NCBI RefSeq assembly: GCF_025641885.1
Contig: NZ_JAOTQN010000001.1
Location: 806,001 to 870,000 of the forward strand
Length of the DNA: 64,000 bases
Direction of reading: 5' to 3'
Source: Pyrobaculum sp. 3827-6
GTDB lineage: Archaea > Thermoproteota > Thermoprotei > Thermoproteales > Thermoproteaceae
The position numbers and the translations under genes are program-made. A model generated the notes under the pieces. The model did no database searches. It was not told the DNA's origin and worked only from the letters and a program-made list of their open reading frames with translations. This document shows, one piece after another, positions 1-8,676 of this stretch. The first letter of the stretch is position 1. Each line of letters begins with the position of its first letter.

Positions 1-1
1 C

Positions 2-373
2 CTTGGACTGCCCTACAGAGTGGTGAACATATGCGCCCACGACCTCGGCGCCCCAGCCGCGAAGAAATACGACATAGAGGTGTGGTACCCCGCCCAGGGG
101 ATGTACAGAGAGCTGGCCAGCTGTTCAAACGTCACCGACTGGCAGTCCTACCGCCTCGGTATTAGAGTCACCAGGAAGGGCATGAGGCGGGAGTACGTGC
201 ACACGCTAAACTGCACGGGGCTCGCCACCACCAGGACCATCACGGCTATATTGGAGAACTACCAGCGGGAGGACGGCGCGGTGGAGATACCAAAGGCGCT
301 GAAGCCCTACCTAGAGCCCATAAAGACGGCCCCCAAGGACTTCATCCTCCCGAAGGGGGCAAGGAGCTCTTGA
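2..373 (+). CDS. serS: Seryl-tRNA synthetase, C-terminal part (cut by left edge)
   Basis: Class II aminoacyl-tRNA synthetase that charges tRNA-Ser. The reading frame is open from base 2. It shows the late class II catalytic blocks: the [14 protein letters not shown]-like segment ([14 protein letters not shown] here), [19 protein letters not shown], and the [14 protein letters not shown] motif 3 followed by [11 protein letters not shown], all typical of the last quarter of SerRS. The start lies outside the window. The last 30 bases overlap the tail of the convergent CPBP gene. Identity is secure from these motifs. Confidence 0.95.
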   Translation, partial: LGLPYRVVNICAHDLGAPAAKKYDIEVWYPAQGMYRELASCSNVTDWQSYRLGIRVTRKGMRREYVHTLNCTGLATTRTITAILENYQREDGAVEIPKALKPYLEPIKTAPKDFILPKGARSS

Positions 374-1136
374 GGCCTATCCAGAAGACGGCGGCGACTA
401 TTGACAGCGTGGCGGCGCCGTAGATCCCCGTGACGCCCCACAGAAGATCGCCGGCGGTTTGGGAGTAGAGCAGTATGTAGATGCCAGCCCAGCCATTTAC
501 CGCGCCGTGGAGAAGGGCGGCGCCCCACACGCCGTATTTGAGATAGGCCCAGGTGTGTATGAAGCTCATGGGTATGGTCAAGAGGACGAAGAGGGCTAGG
601 CACGGGAGGCACCACGTCTTGCCGTAGTTATGGCCTACTAACAAAATGGCGGGGGTGTGCCACAGCCCCCAGACGAGGCCTACGACGACCGAGGCCCCTC
701 CCCATCCGTACCTAGAGGCGAGCCTCGGCAGTAGGTAGCCTCTCCACCCCAGCTCCTCCCCGAAGGTGGCAAGAAAGGCGTTTATTACAGGCGCTAGGGG
801 GGCCATAAACGCCGTGGTGGCTAGATACCACCACAGCGGGATCCGCCCCTGGAGCGCCTTTTCCAAGTCGAGCGGCTGGAGGCCGAAGAGGAAGTAGGCA
901 ACTCCACACATTAAGAGTAGCCACGCCGCCGCGGGGGCTGTGGCGCGGTAGATCCTTACGAGGCTACCTAACTCAGAGCGTAGAGGCCTCGGCCTTAGAG
1001 AGCCTTTTTTCTTCATCTCCAGGATGGCCCCCAGCGCGGGCGTCCACATGGCTGCGACGAGCCAGAGGGGGTTGTACAGGGCTAGGTACTGGAAGAGCCA
1101 GCCCAGCGCAAAGGCTGTGGCGAGGAACAGCCTCAT
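342..1136 (-). CDS. CPBP-family intramembrane metalloprotease
   Basis: Membrane-embedded protease of the CPBP (CAAX protease and bacteriocin-processing, Abi) family. I see the family's glutamate-pair motif [15 protein letters not shown] and, after two hydrophobic stretches, the second motif WHTP and a later LLHGAVNGW histidine. About seven to eight hydrophobic segments run along its 264 residues, a normal family length. I chose the ATG of MRLFLATAF because it overlaps the stop of the upstream gene as ATGA, which suggests translational coupling. The substrate is unknown. The 3' end overlaps serS tail to tail. Confidence 0.85.
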   Translation of the reverse strand: MRLFLATAFALGWLFQYLALYNPLWLVAAMWTPALGAILEMKKKGSLRPRPLRSELGSLVRIYRATAPAAAWLLLMCGVAYFLFGLQPLDLEKALQGRIPLWWYLATTAFMAPLAPVINAFLATFGEELGWRGYLLPRLASRYGWGGASVVVGLVWGLWHTPAILLVGHNYGKTWCLPCLALFVLLTIPMSFIHTWAYLKYGVWGAALLHGAVNGWAGIYILLYSQTAGDLLWGVTGIYGAATLSIVAAVFWIGLKSSLPPSGG

Positions 1137-1615
1137 GTCTTGTCTACACAGACAAGGAGGTATTTCTCCCTCCCCTTTATCTTCACTAGGAGCCACCTGT
1201 CGCCGCAGTTGCGGCCTGCGAAGACATCGACGCCTACCCACTCGCCGCTGCGCCTCTGGAAGCTACCGGCTACCCCCCAGAAGAAGCAGCGGAGGGACAC
1301 CCTGTTTCCTACGGGTACGAGGCTGAGGTATCTTGCCACCTCGTCGTGGGTGTAAGTCTCTACCACGTCGCCCTCCACCACCTTACGCCTCAGGGCGCCT
1401 CTAAGCACAACGGCGTTGTTTAAAACGGTTGCCTCTACTGGAATCCAGTAAACTACTAGAGATAAAGCGGCTATTAGTATTACTGCTACCACTGGCTTAA
1501 GGGGGTTTTCAGGCCCCGTGATGTACATAATTACTATGGCGGTTGTAACAACTACTGTAATAGCTGTTAATAGTGTGAGATTAAGTAAGTAGCAACGTCT
1601 CCTATCCTTATACAT
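1133..1615 (-). CDS. Small membrane protein with C-terminal soluble domain
   Basis: Unrecognised 160-residue protein. Residues about 10-35 and 40-60 are hydrophobic and should form two transmembrane helices. The remaining 100 residues look beta-rich (VVLRGALRRKVVEGDVVETYTH and onward) and resemble in layout the membrane-anchored PH-like domains of prokaryotes, which is only a layout argument. It contains a few cysteines. A TATA-like box at 1638-1646 sits about 26 bases before the ATG at 1615, so it is probably leaderless. It is the first gene of a two-gene operon with the CPBP protease, which may act with it. Confidence 0.7.
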   Translation of the reverse strand: MYKDRRRCYLLNLTLLTAITVVVTTAIVIMYITGPENPLKPVVAVILIAALSLVVYWIPVEATVLNNAVVLRGALRRKVVEGDVVETYTHDEVARYLSLVPVGNRVSLRCFFWGVAGSFQRRSGEWVGVDVFAGRNCGDRWLLVKIKGREKYLLVCVDKT

Positions 1616-1709
1616 ACGTATTTAATGAGTTATATTGTATATAAGCCTTGAGAATATGCGAAGTGGGGAGAGGGCCGGAATTATTATAAGTTGATGGAGG
1701 TGAAGGTGT

Positions 1710-1886
1710 GTGGAGTGGTTAGGTGTTGTAATGGGGGTGGTGGCTGGCGTCGTCTGGACGTTTTTGATGTTAACTGTGTATAAGCATCTCTACATGCCTA
1801 CGCTCGGTATGAGGTACATTGCTTTGATGGCGGTTTTGATGGGCACTGTTATGGGCCTTGGATTTGCGGCGGCGCGATGGGGATAG
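1710..1886 (+). CDS. Small two-helix membrane protein (58 aa)
   Basis: Short open frame of 58 residues starting at GTG (MEWLGVVMGVVAG...) and ending at TAG. It has two hydrophobic segments, about residues 5-20 and 32-52, joined by a short polar KHLYMPTLGMR turn. A TATA-like box (attattataa) at 1680-1689 lies about 26 bases upstream of the GTG, and a purine-rich ggaggtga at 1697-1704 also precedes it, so two independent start signals agree. No family recognised. The composition, with conserved-looking glycines, favours a real gene over chance, but conservation cannot be tested here. Confidence 0.55.
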   Translation: MEWLGVVMGVVAGVVWTFLMLTVYKHLYMPTLGMRYIALMAVLMGTVMGLGFAAARWG

Positions 1887-1997
1887 TCGGCGTTTAGATC
1901 CCTCGTCACGGCTCGGCTAGCCTGGAGTCGTCACCGCCCATTCGGGGGCTGTCTTTTATAAGGTTTAATGTATATAACTGGGTGGCGTCTTGGGGCT

Positions 1998-2519
1998 GTG
2001 TCGGCTCAAGATGTAGTTGTGGGTATAATTGCCGAGGCGTTTGTGGACTTCGTGAGGCGGCTCTGCGAGTGTGAAAGGTTGAGGGAGGCGCATTCGCGAG
2101 ATTTGGAGCTGGCGAAGGTCGCGGACGAGGTGACGCGGGCGGTTTCCGAGGGCCGCGGGGGGGAGTTCGGCCCGGTGGTGGTGAAGGTGCAGAAGAAGTT
2201 TCTGGGGAGGAGGGAGGTGAAGGCGTCGCTGTACGGCAGGGAGGTGGATGTAGACACGTTGCTTGCGGAGCTTTCTAAGGCCAAGTCTAGGGCCGCCTGG
2301 CTGAACAGCGACTGTTCCGAGGGGGCTTTGATAGAGGCTCTCTATAAGTACGAGGATAGGTACCTTATAGAGGTGGCGCAGAGGAATTTCGACAAGTTTA
2401 AGAAGCTGTGTAGCGGCGAGGTGCCGCAGGTGGATTTCGGCGAGGCTCCCGGCCATGTGGTGGAGGGGGTGGTGAGGGGCGTCAAGGCGTATCTCTCGGG
2501 GCATGGCGCTGGTAATTAA
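1998..2519 (+). CDS. Conserved hypothetical protein upstream of UMP kinase
   Basis: Unrecognised, mostly helical protein of 173 residues, rich in charged residues, with cysteines near residues 22 and 24 (RLCECER). I prefer the GTG at 1998 because TATA-like tatata at 1971-1976 lies 26 bases before it; an in-frame ATG at 1968 lies on that box itself and would add ten residues. Its last 17 bases overlap pyrH, so the two are probably cotranscribed and coupled. No function can be inferred. Confidence 0.75.
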   Translation: MSAQDVVVGIIAEAFVDFVRRLCECERLREAHSRDLELAKVADEVTRAVSEGRGGEFGPVVVKVQKKFLGRREVKASLYGREVDVDTLLAELSKAKSRAAWLNSDCSEGALIEALYKYEDRYLIEVAQRNFDKFKKLCSGEVPQVDFGEAPGHVVEGVVRGVKAYLSGHGAGN

Positions 2520-3156
2520 GCTGTCCGGCCGGGTTTTCGATGACGAGGAGCTTGTGCTGAGATACGCCTCTGTTATAAATAAGCTACCTGGCAAGGTGGG
2601 GGTGGTGGCCGGGGGCGGGGAGCTGGCGAGGAGGTACATCGCCGTGGCGAGGAGGGGCGGGGCCTCTAACACTTTCCAAGACCTGCTGGGCATCTACGCC
2701 AGCAGACTCAACGCCCTTCTCCTAATCTCGTTGCTGAGAGACGCGTACCCCCGCGTCCCGGCTAACCTTGAGGAGTTTCTCGCGGCGTGGGGCGGCCACC
2801 GGGTGGTGGTGGCGGGGGGCTTCCAGCCGGGGCAGTCCACGGCGACGGTGGCGGCGCTGGTGGCCGAGGCCGTTGGCTCGCCTGTGTTGCTAAACGCCGC
2901 CAACATCGACGCGGTTTACAGCGACGACCCCCGGAGAAATCCAAACGCCGAGAGGATGCCTGAGCTGAGGTACGACGAGTTTGAAAAAATATTGCACTCC
3001 TCCGCCCTCCCCGGCGGCTACGAGCTTATGGACGTGTGGAGCCTCTCGATACTGCGGCGCAACTGCATAACCACCTACGTATTCGACGGGCGGCGGCCTG
3101 ACCACATAGAGGCGATAGCCAGGGGGGAAAACCCCGGGAGTAGAATTACTTGCTGA
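2503..3156 (+). CDS. pyrH: Uridylate kinase (UMP kinase), archaeal type
   Basis: Amino-acid-kinase-fold enzyme that phosphorylates UMP to UDP with ATP in pyrimidine nucleotide synthesis. Visible family signs are the N-terminal VIKLSGRVF (substrate-loop lysine), the glycine-rich VVAGGGELARRYI, and the uridine/ATP region LNAANIDAVYSDDPRRNPNA. The length of 217 residues fits archaeal PyrH. It starts inside the upstream gene, with 17 bases of overlap. It functions as a cytosolic oligomer in known relatives. Confidence 0.93.
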   Translation: MALVIKLSGRVFDDEELVLRYASVINKLPGKVGVVAGGGELARRYIAVARRGGASNTFQDLLGIYASRLNALLLISLLRDAYPRVPANLEEFLAAWGGHRVVVAGGFQPGQSTATVAALVAEAVGSPVLLNAANIDAVYSDDPRRNPNAERMPELRYDEFEKILHSSALPGGYELMDVWSLSILRRNCITTYVFDGRRPDHIEAIARGENPGSRITC

Positions 3157-3283
3157 CTTCGGGAAGGTGGGTGTGCAACCCCGCGGCAGGGGGCTGGTTC
3201 ACGGGGGCCCTTATGGGCCGCTCCAAGCCCCCCACCCGTTGTGTAGGTAGTCATAGATATAAATGCTTTACTACCAGCCGTCG

Positions 3284-3700
3284 ATGGACTGTATATTTTG
3301 TAAGATAGTTAGAGGCGAGGCGCCTGCCTGGAGGGTGTACGAAGACGAGGATTTTGTTGTGATTCTTGACAAGTACCCGGCGTCCTACGGCCACCTCCTC
3401 GTGGTTTCCAAGAGGCACTTTACCAACATCATAGACGCCCCGGCTGAGCTTTCGGCGCGCGGCTTTGAAATAGCCACGAGGCTTGCCAAGGCCTGGGCCG
3501 GGCTTGGGGCGCAGGGGGTCAACGTGGTGACCAATGCGGGGCGTAGCGCGGGGCAGGTGGTGTTCCACCTCCATATACACGTGATACCTAGGTGGGGCGG
3601 CCAGTTGCTCTGGCATGGCAAGGAGGAGATAAGAGAGGAGACCGCTAGGGAGGTCGTGGAGAAGCTTAAGGGCGTATTACCAGAATATTTCAGGAGGTAG
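3284..3700 (+). CDS. HIT-family nucleotide hydrolase
   Basis: Histidine-triad protein of 138 residues, probably hydrolysing adenosine phosphoramidates or dinucleoside polyphosphates. The catalytic triad is in FHLHIHVIPRW, preceded by the family's N-terminal MDCIFCKIVRGE and HLLVVSKRHF. I start at ATG 3284, which begins MDCIFCK as in relatives and sits about 26 bases after the TATA-like agatataaat at 3253-3262. An upstream in-frame ATG at 3263 overlaps that box. The exact substrate cannot be told from sequence. Confidence 0.92.
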   Translation: MDCIFCKIVRGEAPAWRVYEDEDFVVILDKYPASYGHLLVVSKRHFTNIIDAPAELSARGFEIATRLAKAWAGLGAQGVNVVTNAGRSAGQVVFHLHIHVIPRWGGQLLWHGKEEIREETAREVVEKLKGVLPEYFRR

Positions 3701-3721
3701 TTAATAGGGCCGGCGCTGGTT

Positions 3722-4201
3722 ATGTCGGTGAGACTCACAGAGACAGAGAGGAGAGTGGCTGAGCTCTACTCCAGGGGGATGAGGCCGAGGGAGATTGCTG
3801 AGAGCCTCGGCATTTCGATAAACACGGTGTATAAAGCCCTGTCGAGGGCTAGGAAGGCGATGGAGCTGACCGAGGCGCAGGTAGAGGCGGAGCCTCGGTA
3901 CGCGCCCCAGTACTACACATTCAACACGCTTGTATATGTCTACCCGAGCGCCCAGCCTCAGCTACAGATCTCCCTGTCGGCGAGCAGAGCCGTTGTTGTG
4001 CACGACTCTTACGACGCCGTGCTGAGGAAGCTAGATGAGATAATATCACTCCTCAAGGGGGCGCGTGTGGAGAGGCGCGCCGCGGCGGAGCCTGCGCCGC
4101 CCAACAGATCCGAGGCGGACGGGCACGGGGGAAACGGGCACCTCCCCGACGCGTTGAAAAGAAACGTTTGGATATCGCTCCTCCGTAGCAGGGCTACCTA
4201 G
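3722..4201 (+). CDS. Helix-turn-helix DNA-binding protein (sigma-4/LuxR-like HTH)
   Basis: The first 50 residues form a helix-turn-helix of the sigma-region-4/LuxR type: LTETERRVAELYSRGMRPRE followed by IAESLGISINTVYKALSRARKAM. The middle (VVVHDSYDAVLRKLDEIISLL) looks like a short helix suited to dimerisation. A low-complexity linker leads to a conserved-looking basic tail, NVWISLLRSRAT. It is probably a transcription regulator; the target is unknown. It starts 22 bases after the HIT gene, so cotranscription is likely, and it ends overlapping YchF by 8 bases. Confidence 0.8.
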   Translation: MSVRLTETERRVAELYSRGMRPREIAESLGISINTVYKALSRARKAMELTEAQVEAEPRYAPQYYTFNTLVYVYPSAQPQLQISLSASRAVVVHDSYDAVLRKLDEIISLLKGARVERRAAAEPAPPNRSEADGHGGNGHLPDALKRNVWISLLRSRAT

Positions 4202-5399
4202 CCACTATCTTTACGATAAGCCCGTGGGTGACTGGCTCATCTGAGGCGAGTCTGCGCCCACTTCTGGCGTCGAGCGCCGCGACGAACCTCTCTCCTAGCT
4301 CTGTGTGGATCGCATAGGCCACATCCCTGGCGGTGTAGGTGCGGGGCACCAGTAGCAGGTCGGGCAGGACGTTGCCTTCCCTATCGCTAAGCCGCTTCTC
4401 GTCCTCTACCGGGTAGACGGCGACGTACTGAAGGGCGTTGAAGACGGCGGCGTTCACCGCCTGCACGACGCCGGTGCCTCCCCACTTCTTGAGGACATCC
4501 GCGATCCTCTCCAACACGGCTTTTTGCTGAGGCGTGACCTGTCCCGTGATCTCGAACTGCCCGTCGCCGGGCTTGTACCTAACTAATCCCTTGGCCGCCG
4601 CCCTCCGCAACGCCAACTCCGCCTCCGCCGACGTGGGGATTATCACTCTGTTGGGGTACGCCTCTCTCAGCTTCTTGTATCCCTCCTCCCCCTCGGGTAG
4701 GTCTACCTTGTTAGCCGCTATGACTATGGGCTTGCTGAAAGACCTGGCTAGGTGGGCAAATTTGTAGAAATCGGCATCCTCCCACCTGCTGGGGGGCTTC
4801 TTAGCCAGCCCGGACTCCTCAAGCGCCTTCTCTACGCCTCCCCGGCTCATGCCCAGTCCCGCCAGCCTCTCCAGCAGAACCTCCGCGATATTCCGCTTGC
4901 TGAACTCCACGAGCCTAACCACCTTGTCCCAGTCCCTCCTCACTATCGACGCCATCCACATATCCACCTCCCTCTCCAAAAACTCCACGTCTCTAACCGG
5001 GTCGTGCGTGCCGGGCTTCACCAGGCGGCCCTCCTCGTCGGTGGATCCCGAGGCATCTACCACGTGTATAAGCGCCGGGGCCCTCCGTAGGTGGTCTAGA
5101 AACTGGTTGCCGAGGCCCCTGCCCTGCCAGGCGCCGGGGACGAGCCCGGCAACGTCTATAAGCTCCACAGGCGCGTAGCACACGCCCTCCGCCACCGTGT
5201 AGCTACGGGGGTTGCACTTCACACTTCTACAGGGGCAGTCGTCTATCCTCACGTAGCCGACGCCCACGTTGGGGTCGATGGTGGTGAAGGGGGTGGGGGA
5301 GATCTTCACGTCTTTCATAGTCGCCGCGGCGAAGAACGTCGACTTGCCTGCGTTGGGCTTCCCCACGATACCTATTTGTACCCTCGTCTGTGTGACCAC
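4194..5399 (-). CDS. ychF: YchF/Obg-like GTPase-family ATPase
   Basis: Translation-associated P-loop NTPase of the OLA1/YchF group. Seen: G1 GKPNAGKSTFF near residue 13, switch TPFTTIDPNVG, G3 DVAGLVPGAWQGRGLGNQFL, G4-like AANKVD, and a C-terminal TGS domain (about residues 310-400). YchF proteins usually prefer ATP over GTP. At 401 residues it matches the archaeal members. The TATA-like tattaata at about 5418-5425, read on the minus strand, fits a leaderless start at 5399. Divergent from the membrane gene at 5400. Confidence 0.93.
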   Translation of the reverse strand: MVTQTRVQIGIVGKPNAGKSTFFAAATMKDVKISPTPFTTIDPNVGVGYVRIDDCPCRSVKCNPRSYTVAEGVCYAPVELIDVAGLVPGAWQGRGLGNQFLDHLRRAPALIHVVDASGSTDEEGRLVKPGTHDPVRDVEFLEREVDMWMASIVRRDWDKVVRLVEFSKRNIAEVLLERLAGLGMSRGGVEKALEESGLAKKPPSRWEDADFYKFAHLARSFSKPIVIAANKVDLPEGEEGYKKLREAYPNRVIIPTSAEAELALRRAAAKGLVRYKPGDGQFEITGQVTPQQKAVLERIADVLKKWGGTGVVQAVNAAVFNALQYVAVYPVEDEKRLSDREGNVLPDLLLVPRTYTARDVAYAIHTELGERFVAALDARSGRRLASDEPVTHGLIVKIVAR

Positions 5400-6635
5400 G
5401 TGTATGTAACAGGTGCCTTATTAATACGCATCGCCGCGGCGGCGGCGCTCCTCCTCCTGCTTTTGGTGAATCCGGCGCTCGGCTTGGCGGCCCTCTTCGT
5501 CTGGCTGGCGAGGAGGCACCTCGCGGTGTACGTGGCGCTGTGGAGGAGGTTGCTGAGCTGCGAGGTGTATACGCCGGCGATCTCGGCTCTGGGTCTGGCG
5601 GCCGCCGCCGCCTCGCCCTACACGGGGGCCGCGAAGGCGGTGCTTCTGGCGCTGGGGGGCCTGGCCCTCTACGCGGCGCCGCTGACGCCGCGCCTCGCAA
5701 GATTCGTAGCTGTTTTGACGGCGGGCCTCTCAGCTGAGGTCCCGCTGAAGCCTCTGCTAATCGTTGCGGCCGCGGCCGCGGCTTACTACGCCTACAGGGC
5801 CGAGGCATGTGGGTACATATGCGTCAAGGCGGCGGCGGCACCAACAGGGGATTTGGCCTACTCCCCCCGGCTCGGCGCCGTCTGTGGATACGCCAGGGGC
5901 GGATCAGATTTAGCCGACGTGTGGCTTAGGATAGGCGGCAGATACGCCAGATGTCTCTACTTGGCGTGCTTCGCCGTGGCGGAGTCCGCCTTTAGGAGCG
6001 GGGTGGGCCCCGTCGACACCTACCTCCCCGAGCCCTCTCGGGAGGATTTTAAGAACGTTGTGCATGTGGCGGCCCCCCTCGACGCCGTTTTAAAAATCGC
6101 GGCTAGATACTTCGAGGCCGTGGTTGTGCTCGCCGAAGGCGTACAGGCCAGGAGGACCCGCCTAATCTCTGTGTCAAAAGTTGACCCCGAAGTTGCGGCC
6201 GAGCTGTACTGTTCCGTGTTTAAACTGGGCGGCGAGGAGCGGGAGCTTTTGAAAGAGTTGCTGAGGCGGGGGTCTAGAAACGATGTGGTTATGTGGTCCC
6301 AGCGTTATCCGTGGCTTAAGCCGCTGGCGGAGCTCTGGGATGGCGGAGAGGAGCCGTCGGGCGTTGTGAAGAGCAGTTTAGACGGCAGGGCGGGGGTGTT
6401 TGAGTCGTTGCTGTATGCATATGTTAAGAAGGTGCCTGTGTTGACCGACAGCGAGGAGGTGGCGAGGCTCGCGGAGGGGCTGGGCGTCGTTACACTACTG
6501 ACGTCAAGCAAGCCCGTGAATAGGTTTCTGGTGGCGGGCCCTGCCTCGGTGAAGCTACCGGAGGGGGAGGTAGAGGTGGGGGCTGGGAGGTTCATATTGT
6601 ACGTGGAGGGCCGCCTCTATGGCGGCGAGATATAA
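5400..6635 (+). CDS. Hypothetical membrane protein with large soluble C-terminal part
   Basis: Unrecognised protein of about 410 residues. Residues 1-150 hold four to five hydrophobic segments rich in Ala and Leu; the rest is soluble and mixed alpha/beta, with cysteines in SCEV, CGYIC, CGYARG and RCLYLAC. The start is uncertain: GTG 5400 is directly back to back with ychF, and GTG at 5467 (VNPALG) is an alternative about 26 bases or more after tattaata at 5418. A Thermoproteales-specific protein is my inference. Confidence 0.65.
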   Translation: MYVTGALLIRIAAAAALLLLLLVNPALGLAALFVWLARRHLAVYVALWRRLLSCEVYTPAISALGLAAAAASPYTGAAKAVLLALGGLALYAAPLTPRLARFVAVLTAGLSAEVPLKPLLIVAAAAAAYYAYRAEACGYICVKAAAAPTGDLAYSPRLGAVCGYARGGSDLADVWLRIGGRYARCLYLACFAVAESAFRSGVGPVDTYLPEPSREDFKNVVHVAAPLDAVLKIAARYFEAVVVLAEGVQARRTRLISVSKVDPEVAAELYCSVFKLGGEERELLKELLRRGSRNDVVMWSQRYPWLKPLAELWDGGEEPSGVVKSSLDGRAGVFESLLYAYVKKVPVLTDSEEVARLAEGLGVVTLLTSSKPVNRFLVAGPASVKLPEGEVEVGAGRFILYVEGRLYGGEI

Positions 6636-6652
6636 TTTTTATAAATCGCTAC

Positions 6653-8635
6653 ATGCTTATATATGTGCTGAGGAAAGAGGAGTTGGAAAAACTGGTGGAG
6701 AAGCCGTCGCCTCAGTTTGTTAGAGATGTGCTGGAGCACCCCCCATTTAGGGTGACCGTAAACACCACGCTCGAAACTCTGGTGTCGCATCTCAGGAAGT
6801 TCCCCGTGGACGTAGTCCCCGTGTTTAAGTCCGTATTCTCTGAAGAGGTGGCTGGCGTCGTCTACCCCCACACAGGCCTGTTGATTAAGAGTAGGAAGCT
6901 GGATGCGAAAATAGGCGAGTTTGTAAACCCACCTATCTTTGTCAAGGAGAGCTGGAGAATAGACAACGTATTGGAGATTTTGACAAGCGAGGCGAAGTGG
7001 GGAGCCGTGGTGGTGGATGAAGAGGGGAGGTACGTGGGGGTGGTCACGCTCAGAGGCCTACTCTCAGCGCTGTTGCTGAGGGAGCCTAAGGCCAAGTCCG
7101 TGGCTGCCGTGTACACCCCGGCGAGGGAGGAGAAGTCCCGGGTGGGCTTTGTCAAAGCCATTGAGAGGTTATCTAGGGTATTTAAGAAGCTGGTGGGCGG
7201 CGAGGTGGACGGCTACGTCGTCCTTAACAGAGAGGGGGGCGTCGCCGGGGTTCTCACAGTGTGGGATTTAATAAAGTCGCGTAGGTGGTTCAAGGGGGCT
7301 GGGGAGCCGCGCCCCCTCTTCGGCACCAGGGTTGCGAGGGGCGAGGGCAGACGCGCGGGCGTCGCCAGGGTGTGGAGGCTGATGTTTAGAGGCGTCGCGG
7401 TGGCGGCTCCCGACACTCCGGTGGAGGAGGTGGCTAGGTACATGGCCACCACCGGGCTCTACCTCGTGCCTGTGGTGGATAGAGAGGGCAGGGCGATTGG
7501 CTCGGTGTCTGTGTGGGACGTCATCCACGCCTACCTATACGGGCCTAAGGAGGGGCGGGAGGATGTGGAGGTGAGGAAGGCGGTGGAGGTGGCTGTGGCG
7601 AAGCCGCCTGTGGAGGAGGTGATTAGGCTAAGGCCTTCTAAACACGTGACCGGCCTCAGGGCGCGGGACGTCATGCTCACAGACGTCCCGTCGATCAACC
7701 TGAGAGACACCCTCTCCAGTGTGCGTAAGATGTTTCTACGCACGGGGGCCGGTATTTTAGCTGTGGTGGACGACGACGGCAGGGTGGTTGGGTTCGTCAC
7801 GAGGAGGGACTTCGTAGCGTACATAGCGGAGAAATCCATGGGGTACTGGAGGAGGCAGAAGGGCAAGTTACTGGTGGTGAAGGAGCAGGTTATGCCGGGG
7901 GAGCGGGCTAAGATCGTGGTCGAGGAGGGCACGGCTGGCGACGTGATGAAGACAGAGTACCCGACGGCGGGTCCCGACGCCACGGTGGAGGAGATAGCCT
8001 ACAAAATGTTGGCCGCCGGCACCGACTACGTAGTCATAACAGACGCGAGCAACACCCCGGTGGGGGTCGTCACGAAGGACGAGTTGTTAAAGGCCTTTAA
8101 AGAGAGGGGGAGGAGTGTAAAGGTAGGCGAGTTAATGACGCCTGCTGACGTAGCCTCGGCGGAGCTGTTCAGTAGCCTCTCCTCAGTGGTGAAGAGGATA
8201 AACGCCTACGAGCTAGACGGCGTGGTGGTGAAGGAGGGCGGCGACATAAAAGGCGTCGTCGCGGTAGACGACCTCACGCTGAGGCCAATAGAGGAGAGCT
8301 TCAGAGGAGAAAAACTCGTCTTCTTCACAAAGTCGGGAGTTTTGAGAAAGGTGAAGACGGGGCTCAGTAGGCTTAGGTATTCTAAGGTGGGTACGTTAAC
8401 TGCGTTTGACGTCATGAAGCCGGTTAACCATGTAGTCGCTACGGACGTCGAGGTTAGGGAGGTGGTGGATAAGCTACTTGAACAAGGCGTGGTTCCAGTT
8501 GTGGGCGAAGACGGGAGGCTCGTCGGCGTGCTTAACAAAATGGATGTGGTGAAGGAGCTGGCGAGGGTCTACGTCACCTACTCCATTCCCGAGAAGGTGA
8601 AAGAAGTGGAGAAGGTGGAAAGCCGGGCTAGGTAA
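6653..8635 (+). CDS. Protein with about eight tandem CBS domains
   Basis: A 660-residue chain made almost entirely of CBS repeats, which bind adenosyl ligands in pairs (Bateman modules). Repeats can be traced by their G-V-V-T/D-W-D-like ends: VAGVVYPHTG, YVGVVTLRGLL, VAGVLTVWDLI, AIGSVSVWDVI, VVGFVTRRDFV, PVGVVTKDELL, IKGVVAVDDLT and LVGVLNKMDVV. That gives eight, or four modules, with no attached enzyme or channel domain. It is likely a nucleotide sensor that acts through partner proteins. GTG 6665 is an alternative start given TATA at 6634-6645. Confidence 0.9.
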   Translation: MLIYVLRKEELEKLVEKPSPQFVRDVLEHPPFRVTVNTTLETLVSHLRKFPVDVVPVFKSVFSEEVAGVVYPHTGLLIKSRKLDAKIGEFVNPPIFVKESWRIDNVLEILTSEAKWGAVVVDEEGRYVGVVTLRGLLSALLLREPKAKSVAAVYTPAREEKSRVGFVKAIERLSRVFKKLVGGEVDGYVVLNREGGVAGVLTVWDLIKSRRWFKGAGEPRPLFGTRVARGEGRRAGVARVWRLMFRGVAVAAPDTPVEEVARYMATTGLYLVPVVDREGRAIGSVSVWDVIHAYLYGPKEGREDVEVRKAVEVAVAKPPVEEVIRLRPSKHVTGLRARDVMLTDVPSINLRDTLSSVRKMFLRTGAGILAVVDDDGRVVGFVTRRDFVAYIAEKSMGYWRRQKGKLLVVKEQVMPGERAKIVVEEGTAGDVMKTEYPTAGPDATVEEIAYKMLAAGTDYVVITDASNTPVGVVTKDELLKAFKERGRSVKVGELMTPADVASAELFSSLSSVVKRINAYELDGVVVKEGGDIKGVVAVDDLTLRPIEESFRGEKLVFFTKSGVLRKVKTGLSRLRYSKVGTLTAFDVMKPVNHVVATDVEVREVVDKLLEQGVVPVVGEDGRLVGVLNKMDVVKELARVYVTYSIPEKVKEVEKVESRAR

Positions 8636-8676
8636 GCTGATTACAAGTTTTTATATTCCGACCTCTCTATCAGAAC

